64,000 nt of DNA from Microvelia longipes (GCA_018340805.1 JACMZG010001911.1:38080920-38144919), one strand, 5' to 3'; positions 47,401 through 60,224 are shown, counted from the first letter of the stretch. Numbers and translations are program-made. The notes: generated by a model from the sequence alone, not told the origin.

Positions 47401-50400
47401 TCACTACTAAAGTTAACTTCTTGAAAAGTTAAAAGATTGTATTAAAGTAAATTGATGTACACGAATCACAAAACTGATAGCTCAGTGACGAATCACATTT
47501 TTATCGAAACAAAAAAAAAACAAAGTCTAGTTTCCTACCTAGATGGTATGAATGTGTATTTCAACTCGTTTTTAAATGAGTACTGATTTAACATTGTGTT
47601 TAACTGTTCAACATAGTTGTAATGTATGTATGTGTATATATATGTTACTATAGAGATATATTACTAAGAGAGGCCTATTGGTTTAAATTTGAAACATCGC
47701 AAAAAAATAACCTGAACCACCTTTGACCTATTAATATATCAAATAAACAGAACAAAATAACAGTTATTAGATAGTAAGAACGTGAATTACAAATCAAAAC
47801 ACGAAAATGTGCAGAAATCGAAAACAGATGATTAATTATAACCTTAACTTACTCATTAGAAGAGGTTTCCAATGAGGTTACACAGAGCCACCAAATAGTG
47901 TTTCAGGACCTCAATGTATAGAAATGCATGCTCCTCTGGTATATATTCTAATTTGTATTTTGATCAGGGTTCCTCTTAAAAAGGGTAACCCTGATCACAA
48001 CTTCAGGCCCGCCATGTGAGCTACTTCTCATGGATTTTTTCTAAAAGGAAATCGCTACAAGATTAATTGGACTACATTGATAATTAAGGGGATTCAGTTT
48101 ACGAACATTCTGTTTTAAAAATGGATATGGCATGATTAGGACTGCTTCAGAACACCTAACCTGGTACTGCGCTTTAATGTACTCGGTTGGTAAATGGTGG
48201 TACTTGAGTAGCCTATATATGGTACCTCCCACAATTACGCGTATTTTACAACATATTTACGCACACACAACGGTTCCTAGTTGGGAAACTCACTAATCTA
48301 TAGAACTATAAAGGTCGACTTCACGAACGAAAAAACCCGATATTTTTTCGTAAAAGAGATTTTTCCCATTAAAACCGTTTAGGTTTTATCTCTGACTGAC
48401 ATTTATTTAAAGAAAAAACAAGCTTACCACAATTAACAAACAATTTTTTTTTATATTATTCCAGTGTTTGGCAACAAAATTTGCGGGTATTAAATGGGCG
48501 TGTTGTTGTGTAGAATATTTGTATGGTTTGGTTTTTTGCTATGTTGATAATGATTTACAAAATGTTAATTGTTATTTTAATTTAATTTTAGTGCTTATAG
48601 TGATATTAACCGCTGTGTAGTCATATTATATTGTGAGTTTTTAATTGTTGAGTGAATGCATACTGTTTAATACTTCAACTTAAAGTTATACGGATTCCAG
48701 TGGTTTGACAAGTATTTGTGAAATGAGTTTTAAGGAAATGTCGAGGTTGGTTCAACTATGCTATAATAAATCATGTGACATAAGGAAAATCTGCTGACTA
48801 ATTAACTATATTCCTTTTCCGTTAACCATCTCAGAGGAAACTTTTCAAAACCAACCTCTGGAACCCTTTGCTTATTATAGAGAATATGATACTTTATAAA
48901 TTTATTTAACGAACATCACAACTTAGCATCAGGCAGTGGATTAGAGAGAAATGAAACACCTTTTAGACCGTAGTAGAATTTACTTCGGAATAGACACGGG
49001 GTTTGGCGTGTGTGAATATGTCACCCTGTTCACAAGAAAGGTGTTGAACCAGGTTCATCTCCATCTTTTTACCTATAGTTAGAGACATTCAGGTTGAATT
49101 CCTTACAACTTGACAACTGCCTGGGGAATTAAGCCCCTGCCAAACCCTGCATGTGAACGCAGTAATAGTTACTACATTCACGATTCAAAACTGTAGCAGC
49201 GCCACTGTCAACTCAGAGCTGTACATCAATTTATTTTGACTGCACCCTATCCTCCTTCTCTTTTAGACTCCCAGGTATAGTGTTTGTATAGGGGAGGCAT
49301 GACTTACCTGGGGCTTTCCTCGGTACTGTATCTCTCCCATGGCAGTAATGATAATATCCTTCTCATCTCAGGAACTATTGGTAAAAAAGCTCAGTAGTCA
49401 AAAATATGGAAATACAGCAGTACTCTCCTGTTAATCTCTTCCACTGCACCCTTACTTTATTTGGACTATGTCCTGGTCTAAACTAAAGTAATAATAATGA
49501 TATCAATCAGGGAACAATCTTACTGTGTAATTCCCTGCCGATACAGACGGTAATTGTGTGGCAACTAGAGTTAAGATTTATATTTATTTTTTTCGTTTAA
49601 TAAAAAAAGGAAATTAAAATATGTTTAATATGACCGAATCATTAAATCTTCCTATCGCTTGTGACAATTTATAATGCATTCAAAATATAATTACTGAGCT
49701 TTTGAAGTCAAAGATTTGTTTTGGAAAGAAAGGGGTTTAACCCAGCCTTATCATTTGGCAGGGCTTCCAACTTCGGAAATGAAGTTCAGCTGCTTATTAC
49801 AGATTTAAAAAAGGATTAAATTTCCATTGAACCAATGTTTGAATTAAGCAAGTTTGCTAATATCCAAAGTGAATAATGACTAGGAAAACTTAGTTTGGTT
49901 TCACCACACCAGTTTCCTAATTGAAACCATACTTTTAAATTGGGAGAAAATGTATTGGTCTGTTAGCACAAAATTACCCCCCCCCCCACCGTTAATAGTT
50001 TTAGCCCAACAGGATGTTATCCCAGTCCACTAATTTCTGGCTGTAAATTAATTTTTTAGATTATTTTAAGAAAGTAAGGGGTGCTAAAGCTCAATACTCT
50101 TAAAAAATTCAGAGGCTTCATTTTCCCCTTAATTTTTTTACTGAAAAAAAAAGTTATTTTTACAGGAACTGGTGGCCCTTTTTAAATCTTTTGTTTTCAT
50201 TGTTTTATTCAGCACTACTTTTACAGATTTTATGAAACCTTTTCTAACAACCACAACTTATAATTTTATTTCAAGTGTTAAAATTTGATTAAAAATGCTG
50301 CTAAAAAAAATGAAGACCTAGTTTAAAAAAATGAAAAACTCAGTTTGATATAAGACAAGCAGTATGGATAATTTACTCAAGGCAACCTCGGCAAGTGCCA

Positions 50401-50961
50401 TTGTTGAAAGTTTACATCGGTAACAGCCACAATGGAAGTTGGTAGGAGGGTCTTTGCGCAAGTCATTAACTAATCAATCCTGATTCTCAAGAAACTATGA
50501 TGTATAGTGGCATAATTAATGTAAATTTTATTTGCTATTAATGCTGATGCATTCTGATAGAGAAAATTCAGCCCTTAACTAATAATAACAACTTTATTTA
50601 TTTTTTTTTTTTATTTTCACATTTATAAAATATGATACATATTAAATTATGTAAAAATTAATAGAGGTGGAGGCAGAGGAACACAGTTTTTCCAACTCCC
50701 CTGGTTTGAGGTGGTCCCAAATAAGGGCTAGTTGCATGACCTCTGCACGAGCGCTAGTTTTCACCTCCCCTTTTATTAATAATTTTTTATCAGTTTTTAA
50801 ATGGAGACTCTTTTTAATGATCACAAAGATGTAAAAAAGACAATTTTTTACTTATATATAAAGATTTTTTTATTATTTTTAGTTGTTTATTAAGATATTG
50901 GTTTAGAAAATAAGATAAATTTTGAATTTTTTTCCATTGAAAAGGACAAATAAAAATTTTA
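44457..50961. other. Spacer without a recognised gene
   Basis: The 5' exons of NCAPH may lie here, but I could not identify them. At 46071-46088 there is a near-perfect palindrome (GTCTCCCT/AGGGAGAC). At 47210-47330 the tail of a family R repeat is recognisable (CGAAGCGAGTCCGCCGTAGT and CCCCGTACCCGAAATTTT). The segment 48950-49560 is less AT-rich than its surroundings and looks repeat-derived, but I could not classify it. Confidence 0.5.
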
Positions 50962-51543
50962 GAAATTCCGGTTTCGGATTTTATTGCAAATACATACTTT
51001 TTTTGATACCTATTATAAATTAGGAAAAATATTTAATAAATTACTTAGATTCAGACCATGAAGTTAAGAACAATAGGAATTATTCAGCTTCAATGAAACC
51101 AAAGTTAACCATTGACATATGGTGTATTAATTAAATTAAATCTATATGCATTAAATTTAGATTTCTACATGTTCATGTTAATCAATCAGGGCTTGTTAAA
51201 ATAACTCATTCATTTATCCATTTTTATTTATATTAAAACGATTTTTAACATATAGAAAATCCCTTTAAATAATTTTTAATCTTGGAAATAAGAAATGAAT
51301 TGTCCATTATGGGACCAAGTGAACTGCCCCTGTCTGGCAGAGGGACTTTTGAAATGCATTAGATTAATTTAATTAATACACCATATGTCCAATGGTTAAC
51401 TTTGGTTTCATTGAAGGGAATAATTCCTTATTGTTCTTAACTTCATGGTCTGATCTAAAGTAATATTATTAAATATTTTTCCCTCATTTATATCATAGGA
51501 TCAAAAAAGTATAGTATTTCAATAAAATCCGAAACCGGAATTT
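50962..51543. repeat. Inverted pair, ~190-bp arms around ~200 bp
   Basis: The left arm (50962-51151) and right arm (51353-51543) are reverse complements with scattered single-base indels. Shared blocks include AAATTCCGGTTTCGGATTTT, the word TTAAGAACAATAAGGAATTA (left copy has one base changed), ATGAAACCAAAGTTAACCAT and GGTGTATTAATTAAATTAAA. The outer ~75 bp of each arm is the start of family R, so two R copies point away from each other with shared flanking sequence between them. The space between holds no gene. Confidence 0.75.
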
Positions 51544-51880
51544 AATAGTAATTATCTTATTTAGGTGTTTTTTTTTAGAAGTTTCTTAGTGGTTTTCAAA
51601 GAGTTTGCCAGTCTTATGCGTTGAGCCTATTACCCTGGTAGCTAACCTAGCTTATTTATGCCTAGAGAGTTAGAACTTTGGTACAAAAAAGCTGTAATGC
51701 TTGTTGTGCTATCTCAGTAAATGATGTTGGAAATTTCATAAAAAAACAAAAAAATATTTGATGATTTAGCATCTAGCATGCATATAGTCTGTAAAAACGA
51801 CATGTGTGACCAAGTTTTTCATCTCATTATAGCATAGTTTCAATTTTTAATTGAATGACTTTGTATACGTTTTTTTAAAC
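51475..51880 (+). repeat. Family R repeat, 5' part
   Basis: Starts at the right arm of the inverted pair and continues forward (TTTTCCCTCATTTATATCAT, TTTATGCCTAGAGAGTTAGA, TTCATCTCATTATAGCAT, AATTTTTAATTGAATGACTT). It ends about 180 bases before the first NCAPH exon seen. Confidence 0.65.
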
Positions 51881-52060
51881 ATATTAATAAAATAATACTA
51901 CCAAATTTAGATGAAAATTTGGGACCTATGTAATTCATAAAGTATAAAGCGTTATAATAGGAAATCTGAAACTTGGTGAATAAGTTTACTAAGTAAACCC
52001 TGTACCCATTTTTTTCTGTTATAGTGCTACACATTGTTTATTTTTTTTTATATTCAACAG

Positions 52061-55000
52061 GAATCAGAGGATGAGATTTCTAAGGGAGAGGAACTCGAAG
52101 AGTTAAAATTGGCTGCAGTTAAAGATGAAAAACCATCTGCTCAACATGTTAATGTTAAATATGGTACGAAAGGGAAAAATCTAATTGATATGGACAAAGT
52201 TACTCCGGAACAACTTGAAGAACATTATAAACAGTGTATTGGTTTATTCTCGAAAAATGCAAGTCAATATTATTTATAATTTGTTTTATTTTTATTTTTT
52301 TTCTTTCTTTCTGGTTTTTTGTGTACCTTAAACTTATTTTCCACTAAAAAAAATAATCCCTCTTTAAATTCGCCTAAGGTTTTTATACAAGTGTTATTTT
52401 TAACCAGCTTTTATTTGCAGCTTTTGTTTGGAACAAGGATGTTAAGAGTGTAATCAAGCTTCTACCCCTTTGCTTTTGAAAGTTATTTTTTTCTTACTTT
52501 TACTTTAATGAAATTTATCATTGATTTCATTTTGATTGCAGAAAGTCAACACAAAAAATGCATTTAGCCTCCAACTCATTAATTTTATGAAACTTATGAT
52601 AGATAGAAAGACTGATCTAGGCGGAATAATATTTAACTGTGAGTATTTTTCATTTATAACTGGATTTATTTTGTTTAATTTGTTATATCCTAATACTTCT
52701 TATACATCATCTAACATATTATTATATACATTTTTAAACAGAATATTAAAATAAAGACATTCAAGGGATTAAAGGAAGAGTAAAAACACTTGACTACATG
52801 ACTCATTTTAAAATGTCAATTGTTGATTCAAATTTCAAATTCTATCAAAAACTTAAAGATATGATTTTTTTACGATTTAAATAAATATTTTAGAACTTTT
52901 GCTTTAAAAATACTTTTAGGAACTAAATAGTGCTCTTGATGTTTTCTTAATTTTAATTCTAAAAGTCAGTAACATTAGAAAGCATGCTTGCATAGCGACA
53001 TGAGTTGCTAGAGAGGACATTCAGGCTAAGGAGCTAGAGCTTTCAAAGCATGCTGCATTAGACATTAGATTATGAGACATGAGTGCTAGAGAGGACATTT
53101 CAGGCTAAGGAGCTAGAGCTTTCAAAGCATGCTGCTGTATTAAATATGATTAATTTTGTTTGTTTTGAATCAATTAATTATTAAAAATTTATTGGTTTGT
53201 TTTAGGTCATGAGCTGTAACATTAGACCCGCTAGTCTAAAATATACTCATGTAGAGGTTGACACATGTTTATACAAGTATTCAGAAATTTGTGAATTCTT
53301 ACAACACAGCTAAAGATAAAAGGGCACAGATGACTCGGTTAGGATGATGAAGCAGAATCTGATGAAAGAAGGCGAATCAACAATAATAATAAGAAAAAGA
53401 AAAAATCTAAATTATTGAAAGATAGAAAAAGGGTAATAGTTTTACCTATTATTATCATATGAGCATAGGGTTGGAGTCAATACATATACAAGTCAATTAT
53501 ATAAATAGATTATGATACAACTTTTTACTTTTATTTTTTTAACTAAGTAATCTGTGTCTCCAGTTTCCTACTAGATTGATGGTTACTTTCAAGTTAGTAC
53601 TTCTGATTCTGTGCATTATGATAATAAAAATGAAGTTTAAAAGTAAATTTAAATTTGCTCCTGTATTTAAGCCTTGTGCAATATTTTTTGTCCTGTTTTA
53701 CTAAATATAATAATATATTCTAAGATTATAAATGCTAGTTTATGTTATAGGTTATATCCATTCTATTTTACTTCCAAAAGTAAATCTTTTTTATAACTTA
53801 AGAATTATCTCTACTCAAAATCAAATTTATAAATTATGAACATTTTAAAAAAACTATTAAAAAAAGAATTTTAAAGTAAGCATGTGAAATTAAAATCCAT
53901 TTGGTGAAAAATTTGCTTGTGAAGATTTTTTAATATTTTTTATATTTAATTTTTCAGTCATTAAGGATACAGGAATCATTGAATAGAAAAGAAATAGAAG
54001 TTTGTTATTATGGACAAAACCTTCCTAAAAACCAGACTTATTTCTTGGAATCATCTGTTTTAGATGAGGGCCATGAGTTAACTCTGAATAGGCCTTTATT
54101 TCTTTCTCTTGACCCACCAACCACCTGTTCCAAATCTACTTTCACTATAGGTATGATTAAAAGCAATACTTCTTAAAAATACATTGCAGTTAAGAAGAAG
54201 TTGTTTGGTGTTATAATTTCTTTTATTAAAAAATTGGGGTCTCCAATAGGTTTTTGTGGATCTATGGGTACTGGATTGTCAACATTTTATTAAAAATGTG
54301 TGAGTCACATTTTCGATTATGTAATGCTTCCTCTTTATTTAAGGAAGCAGGGAAGTAAACTACATAAATTGATAAAAGTTGATTAATTTATGAACTTATC
54401 TATTCAAAACTAAATAACTGAAATGTGGATGTAAAAAAACCATACCTTCATTTCCCTGGCAATTTTGATTCTCTCTTATTTATCTCTATTTTTTTAGTAG
54501 TTATTTTATTTTATTTTTTTTTAGATAAAATATGGCAAGGAGATTCAATACCATTAAGTAATTTTGATGATAAGATTTATGAAGATATAAGAAATAAAGT
54601 GTTCATAGCAGATGATAGACCTGAGGATGAGGTGCAGAATATGACTGAAAATGAATTTACTTTCGATCCCGATGTTAGAGACATTGCTGAAATGAAAAAT
54701 TTTAATGAAATTTATGGTAATGAATTTCGCTTTATGGGATATTTATTAATCCTTTTTAAGTATTTAATTGTTTTATTTTTAATATGTAAAATAAGAAGAC
54801 TTTATTCTGATGGATTTTTTACATTTTTTAATGCGATAAAAACAATTGCAGATCTTAAATAATTATTTAATAATAATACTTGTAACTATTATCATTTCTT
54901 TTCATACAAATTATCAGCCTTTTAAATTCTTGTTTAGTTTTTTATAATTTATTAATTATAATTTGTTGTATTTTTTTGTTATTGTTTTTTTTGGACACAA

Positions 55001-58000
55001 TGTGTCTTTTTTTTGTATTATAACAAACAAAAAGTTACAAAAAACACTATTTATTTTTAACTATTTTATAGTAATAATAAAGATGATATATAATATATAA
55101 AGATGATACTTGAAAATTTACTCTGCTTTATTTTTTTATCTGTTTATTTGGAGAGCCTAATAATGGGTAAAGAATTGGCAGTTTTCTCAGAACTGGTGAC
55201 TAAGAAGCAAAAATTTATATCATATCTGCAAATTTGTGTATCCGTAATGTTAAACTTCTTTTGGTACATTATCTTTGATTATATTCTTTGGTACATCTAC
55301 TTATAATGCTTTTCAATTATTTCAGAGGGAGAATCAGAACACGGGGATGATGGTCCACAAGATATAGAAGTAGATTATGATGACTGTGATGTATCTATAA
55401 ACAATGATGATGTAGATTCCATACAGGTTTCCCATGAACCCTTACCTGCCTCAGTTCCAGCTACCCCGAGGGTTTCCTTCACACCTGTTGCTATGTCAAG
55501 AATGTTAAGGATATCAAACAATAAATCTGATTATTCTTATTTTGATAGCAGTAAATTAGATTTCATGCCTTCAGCTACTCACTGGAAAATAAAAGCATCT
55601 AAAAGCAAGTGTTATGTGTTTTTCATTTTTGGGTAGTTTTTATTTTATATAGACTAAAAATGGATGATTCAACTAATAAGTGTAGAATATAGTGTTTCAC
55701 TTGTATGATCAATACAAGTAAATCACTTGTATAAGTAATGCTTTATATTTTTCCACCAATGAATGATTCCGCAACCTTCAATAATAAAACAAAATGTGTC
55801 GTTCCGGGTCAAATTGGCCTAAAGACGTACTCAGTGTTCTGAGTTTTTATTTAATTTAATGGTCTTATAAATACTACAAGGTCTTATAATGGTGAGGGTC
55901 CTGATCCTTTGGGTTATTCTCAATTCCTAAAAAAAATCTGAATCCATATTTCATTTATTTATATTTTTAAATGCTCTCTTTTTTGCATATAATATGCAGA
56001 ATTTCATTTATATAATGAATTATGTGGTTCTAAACTTCTTAATTATCAATTGTTTGGTGCATCATAATTTATGTGTAGTTTTTAGCTAGCTCTATGACTT
56101 AGCTTAATATTTATAAGAAGATACTTTTTATTTTATTTTTTTTTTAGTTATAATGTGAGTTTTTGTGACCTTAGCTAATTATTATTTCCATTTATTTTTA
56201 GGACAAATTACATCAGTGGGTAAAACTCCTGGCAAATCACGAAAAGTCAAACAAAAATTTTTAGACTTTTTTAGTACAGAAGAAATAGTATTTAGTATAG
56301 AACGACTTGAAGAGGACAATGGCATATCCCATAAACTTCACACCAAAACTGTGAAAGAGTGGTATTCTAAGAGGTCGGATCTAGTATTTGCTCCTATCCT
56401 ACCTAACATTAGAAAAAAATTATTAAGGTAAAGCATTATTTTTATCATAACAATTTTTATATTAAATTGATAATAAAAATGAATTGTATAATTAATAACA
56501 TAAAATGTATTAACACAAGATTATGACTCTTTAAAAGCAATGAAAGATTGATAATGTCAATTAAAATTAATAAGCAAACATTCTAAATTCTAATAATGGC
56601 AATTTTAAGTACTGCATTTGAGAAATAATATAATTATAATGAGAAGAGCATTGTAAAGTTTCATGTCAATTATTAAAGAATTCTTATAAATTTTCTCCAT
56701 TTTTCTATAGGGAGTAACGATATTATTGATTTTTGGCATTTTTATTTTAAGTAAAGGGAGGTTATTTGGTGATTTTTTTCATAATATTAGGAACATCCCT
56801 TATGGGGAAGAGGGGACAAAAGTTTTATGGTTTTTGAGATATTTACCCACTGATCAATATCTACAATTATATACGCTACTCCAGGGTTATGCTAAGTGTG
56901 GTCTACAGAATGGAAGTCCATGGAGTCCGAAACGGGTGTCACCAGGATTATCCATTTTAGTTATTTTTAAGGCCTCCTAAGTGATTTTTACAAAGTTGTC
57001 AGTATGTGTGAGTGTGTTTCTGTTATCATCGTAGCACTCAGTGTATTTATGCTAGAGAGTTGAAACTTACTACAAAAATCATTCTATTGGTGTAGTTGTG
57101 CTATTCAGAAAAGATTTTTATGACACCATTAACCTGAAAAAATGTTTATAGTTTATAAAACTCGGAAAAATTATGCTGTCAAATTAAGATTTAGCACGCA
57201 TGTTGCCATGTATATGACTAATATAAGAGCTAAGTTTCATCTCATTATCTACATTAGTTCAATTTTAATCAAATGACTAGAGTACGGCTTTTAAAAAATT
57301 GGAATATAATCCAATTGAGTTGAAATTTGGTACAATGATTTTTGTTTGATCATAAAATTTAAGGAGCATCGAGCGTGTTGATTGTGCCTGGATGGTGTCC
57401 TCTGGGAATGAAACAGATGTATTTACTGTCTGAGGATGAGCGTAGTGAGTCCGAAGATGTATTGCAGTGTAAATTTAAATGACTTGTGTATTCTGAGGAA
57501 GAGCTAATCGAGTCCGAAGTAGGGAGTATGAGCGTATCCAATGTGATGAGGAAAAATTCTGAGTTATCATGTACCCGATTTTCAACCATAAATTTTATTT
57601 TTTGCTGTTCATTTATTATTGTTTCCATACGTTTTTTAAGACATGGCTGTTATTGTTGATTGTTGCAGTTTCTTTAAAGATCCAACACTGTCCGTTTTAA
57701 GTTTAGTAAAATCTGAAACTAAAGAGTACAACGCTAATGAGTCAGTTTTGGTGAGTATCTTTAATTCTTCATTAGGTAATACTGTGCTTTATTTATTTTG
57801 TGAATCACTGGCTTTATTTTAAATTAATATTCATATAATTTTAAGTATAGCACCAATAAATATACATTTTTACCAACAACATTATATCTACATTTTATAT
57901 AGCTATCAAATTTTTAACAACATGTCCTTAATGTTTTAAGTTAAAGTTTGAAAATTTAAAAGTCCATTTTTTCGAAATGGCGACCAATATCAGAATGATA

Positions 58001-59527
58001 TTTAGTGGATCAATTCTCCACTCATAAAAATGCTTGCTTAAGCTTGAGAATAGAGAATGCCTATTTACTTTTCCATAGGTATATAGGATAAGTATTGTGT
58101 TTGCAATAAAATCTGAAACTGGAATTATCCGTTTCAGGCGTTTTAAAGGCATCCTATGTGGTTTTCACAAAGTCTGTATATTTGTGTGTTGTTTGTTATC
58201 ACGTACCCCCAGTGTATTTATGCTAGAGAGTTGTAATTTTGTAAACAAAAATCAGTCTAACCCGCTGTACGTTGTGCTATTCGGCGAAGTAATTTTTTTA
58301 AATGACATCATTAACCCGCAATAATGACTCAGAAAAAAATTTTAAAATCCAGCAAAATTATGCGATCAGATTAAGATTTTGCAAACGCATGTGACTAGTA
58401 TAAGACTAACATATGTGCCAAGTTTCATCTCATTCATAGCATTGTTCAATTTTTATTGAATGACTTGTTTTGGGTTATAAAAAACTGGGAAATGGTCTAA
58501 TTGAAGTTTCGTCTCAATACGACCAAGTAATGATTTTTTTTTTTTTTGATTTTTGTTGGATCATAAAAATAAAGGACCATTCAGCGTGGTCAGTGCTGTA
58601 TGGGTGACCGCCGAGAATTATATGGATGCATTTACTATCAGTAGTCGAGCGAAGCAAGTCCGTTTAAAATACACTTTGTTTTAAAATATTTAATTAGTTA
58701 AGTAGTTATTTTCATAGTTACATATATATTATTGCTTCTTATTACTTTTGGTTCTAGTTAAATCCTCACGAATTTACATCACAAGATAATGAAATTGAAG
58801 CAGATGATAATGAAGACAGGGAAGGAGTTTATCATCCTGATGAGGACTGGAGAGACAATGATTATGATCAACCTGTTAACAGAGAACCTGAGCAGAAAGC
58901 TGCTGAGACTGGGGAGGACCAACAGGTTAATCAGGCTGTTGAAGAAAAGCCTGCAGATTATCTGGAGTCATTGGTAGCAGCTCCAAATAGAGTATGCTAT
59001 GCTTCCTAAGTTAATTTAATTTATCTAATTATATTTGTATTATAACCACTTACAATTATATTAGTTTTGTATACTATTTTCATAATTCTGTTAAAAAGAA
59101 AATTAATTTTATTTTTATAACTTTCTTATTTTTTAACTTTTGTAGAAGTTTCTTTTATAAACTCAAAGAGGTTTATATAAGATTTATCTATATAGTTATT
59201 TGCAAAAGTATAAATAATTATTGTGTATAAACCTAAGTCATTTATTAGTTTCAAATCTAGAAATAACTTTTAGGATTGAAATTGTACTTTGTAAACATCC
59301 TAGAACTCGTTTTATGTGGTTATTCACACTTCATTATTATTTTTAAATTTATATTGAAAATGCCTTTTTAATGATTACTACATTTATTATGTTTTCTCTT
59401 TTTGCAGGTTGAAAAAGTATCTGTCAGCTATGCAAAAACTCAAAAACGAATAGATATTAAAAAACTCAAAAGTGCAATATGGAATTTATTAGATCTCACA
59501 AACACTAATAATGAAAACAAAGAAAAT
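52061..59527 (+). CDS. NCAPH: Condensin I complex subunit NCAPH / CAP-H (kleisin), partial
   Basis: The kleisin subunit bridges the SMC2/SMC4 heads and the HEAT subunits of condensin I in mitotic chromosome compaction; the fly orthologue is barren. Exons: 52061-52258, 52542-52638, 53206-53432 (damaged), 53958-54150, 54525-54716, 55326-55604, 56202-56427, 57669-57750, 58758-58991 and 59408-59527, 616 codons in all. Family blocks: EEHYKQCIGLF then KVNTKNAFSLQLINFM (N-terminal kleisin part), an acidic middle, DYSYFDSS....THWKIKAS (as EYSYF....DHWRFR in vertebrates), and VSVSYAKTQKRIDIKKLKSA followed by IW, near the C-terminal winged-helix region. The start exon(s) and the last ~80-100 residues are not found. 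Introns 52259-52541 and 55605-56201 need GC donors. Exons 4-5 are weakly conserved, so their borders are less certain. Confidence 0.88.
52259..52541 (+). other. GC-AG intron in NCAPH
   Basis: The exon ends ...FSKN and the next begins KVNTKNAF, joining in phase 0 exactly as in relatives (ENKI.TKNAF). The donor is AAAAAT|GCAAGT, matching U1 at all positions except the C. No GT nearby gives the right phase, and the nearest (gtcaat) would shift the frame. The acceptor is tttgattgcag. Confidence 0.75.
52979..53123 (+). repeat. Tandem duplication, two units of ~66 and ~79 bp
   Basis: Each unit opens with AAAGCATGCT and ends with CAGGCTAAGGAGCTAGAGCT then TTC. The second unit has an extra TAGACATTAGATTA-like stretch, and the units differ by small indels. 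A third AAAGCATGCTGC starts at 53124. It lies in an NCAPH intron just before the damaged exon. Confidence 0.85.
53206..53432 (+). pseudogene. NCAPH: NCAPH exon 3, frame broken by several indels
   Basis: Acceptor ttttag and donor gtaata are intact. The 227-nt length fits the phases on both sides (one base in, phase 0 out), yet no single frame is open. Conserved kleisin words appear in different frames: SC, TLD, AS, KIYSCR and VDT, then YTSIQKFVNSYNTAKDKRAQ, and DEAESDERRRINNNNKKKKK to the donor. At least five frame changes are needed in about 200 bases. Since neighbouring exons are clean, local assembly or base-call error is as likely as true decay. Confidence 0.65.
55605..56201 (+). other. 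Second GC-AG intron in NCAPH
   Basis: The upstream frame (THWKIKAS) can only be joined in frame to the exon at 56202 (QITSVGKTPGKSRKV) if the donor is AAAA|GCAAGT at 55605. The two nearby GT donors (55609 and 55611) both create a stop within a few codons. The join gives KIKASK-R-QITSVG. The acceptor is tttattttttag. The donor hexamer GCAAGT is the same as in the first GC-AG intron. Confidence 0.65.
56915..57575 (+). repeat. Family R repeat in an NCAPH intron
   Basis: Forward copy with GGAGTCCGAAACGGGTGTCA in place of the usual start, then TTAAGGCCTCCTAAGTGATT, TTTATGCTAGAGAGTTGAAA, TTGTGCTATTCAGAAAAG, CTAAGTTTCATCTCATTATC, TTGAGTTGAAATTTGGTACA, TTGATCATAAAA and the tail GATGAGCGTAGTGAGTCCGA. 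It lies within intron 56428-57668. Confidence 0.75.
58060..58690 (+). repeat. Family R repeat in the next NCAPH intron
   Basis: Forward copy from CATAGGTATATAGGATAAGT through ATTATCCGTTTCAGGCGTTT, TTTATGCTAGAGAGTTG, ATTAACCCGCAATAATGACT, CAAGTTTCATCTCATT, ATTTTTATTGAATGACTTG and GTTGGATCATAAAAATAAAG to GTCGAGCGAAGCAAGTCCG. It is one of the more complete copies and ends about 70 bases before the exon at 58758. Confidence 0.75.
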
Positions 59528-60154
59528 GTAAGATTTATTTTTTATGTCAATAACTGTAAAAAAAAGATGTTGGTAAAATATCTATAATTATATCCTCATT
59601 TTGATTAAGTCGTCACTAGCCTTCATTTTTCCAATATGAATGAATTCAAGCAACTCTGCTCTTATTATCAAACTCATAGTTTAAATCAGTTGACAGCATG
59701 GGAAATAAGTGAGGGAAGCCAATGAAGGTAATCCCTGGATGCTTAAACTGCCCCGCTTAGCATACTTACCGTATCTGCATTTTTGACAAACGAGATATTG
59801 AACCCTCAACTTTGGAGCTGGGATTCTCTATACATGTAAAAAGTATATTTAATTAAGTAATGTTTTTATACTCGAAACCTAATTTTTATCTGATTTCTTT
59901 ATAATTAGAACAACTAATAATTAGAATCTAAATATAAAATTTAACACTTACGGTTCATTGTAAGCAATAAAAATCTACTATTATCCTATGCCAATTTATA
60001 CCGTTATCTACATATTACATAAGCAAAATTACCGGTAACTATTTCATATACTGTAATTTTAGTTAAGTATAATTGCATGTACGGTAAAATATATTAAACA
60101 GACTCTCTTTTTTCCGTAGCTATTAACCTTTATTAACAATTACGTATTTTCTTA
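59528..60154. other. Sequence after the last NCAPH exon seen; no exon recognised
   Basis: The NCAPH C-terminal ~80-100 residues should follow the donor at 59528, but I find no matching frame here or further right, so they are probably outside the window. A word AAATCAGTTGACAGC at about 59683 resembles the ends of the TIR element at 39262-40170. Confidence 0.5.
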
Positions 60155-60192
60155 CTTATATATATATATTATATATATATAGATAATATATA

Positions 60193-60224
<32 letters not shown>

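Noticed and set aside
48723..48800. ATG with MSFKEMSRLVQL as a possible NCAPH first exon
   Set aside because: No convincing donor in the right phase and no family similarity; it reads into a stop shortly after.
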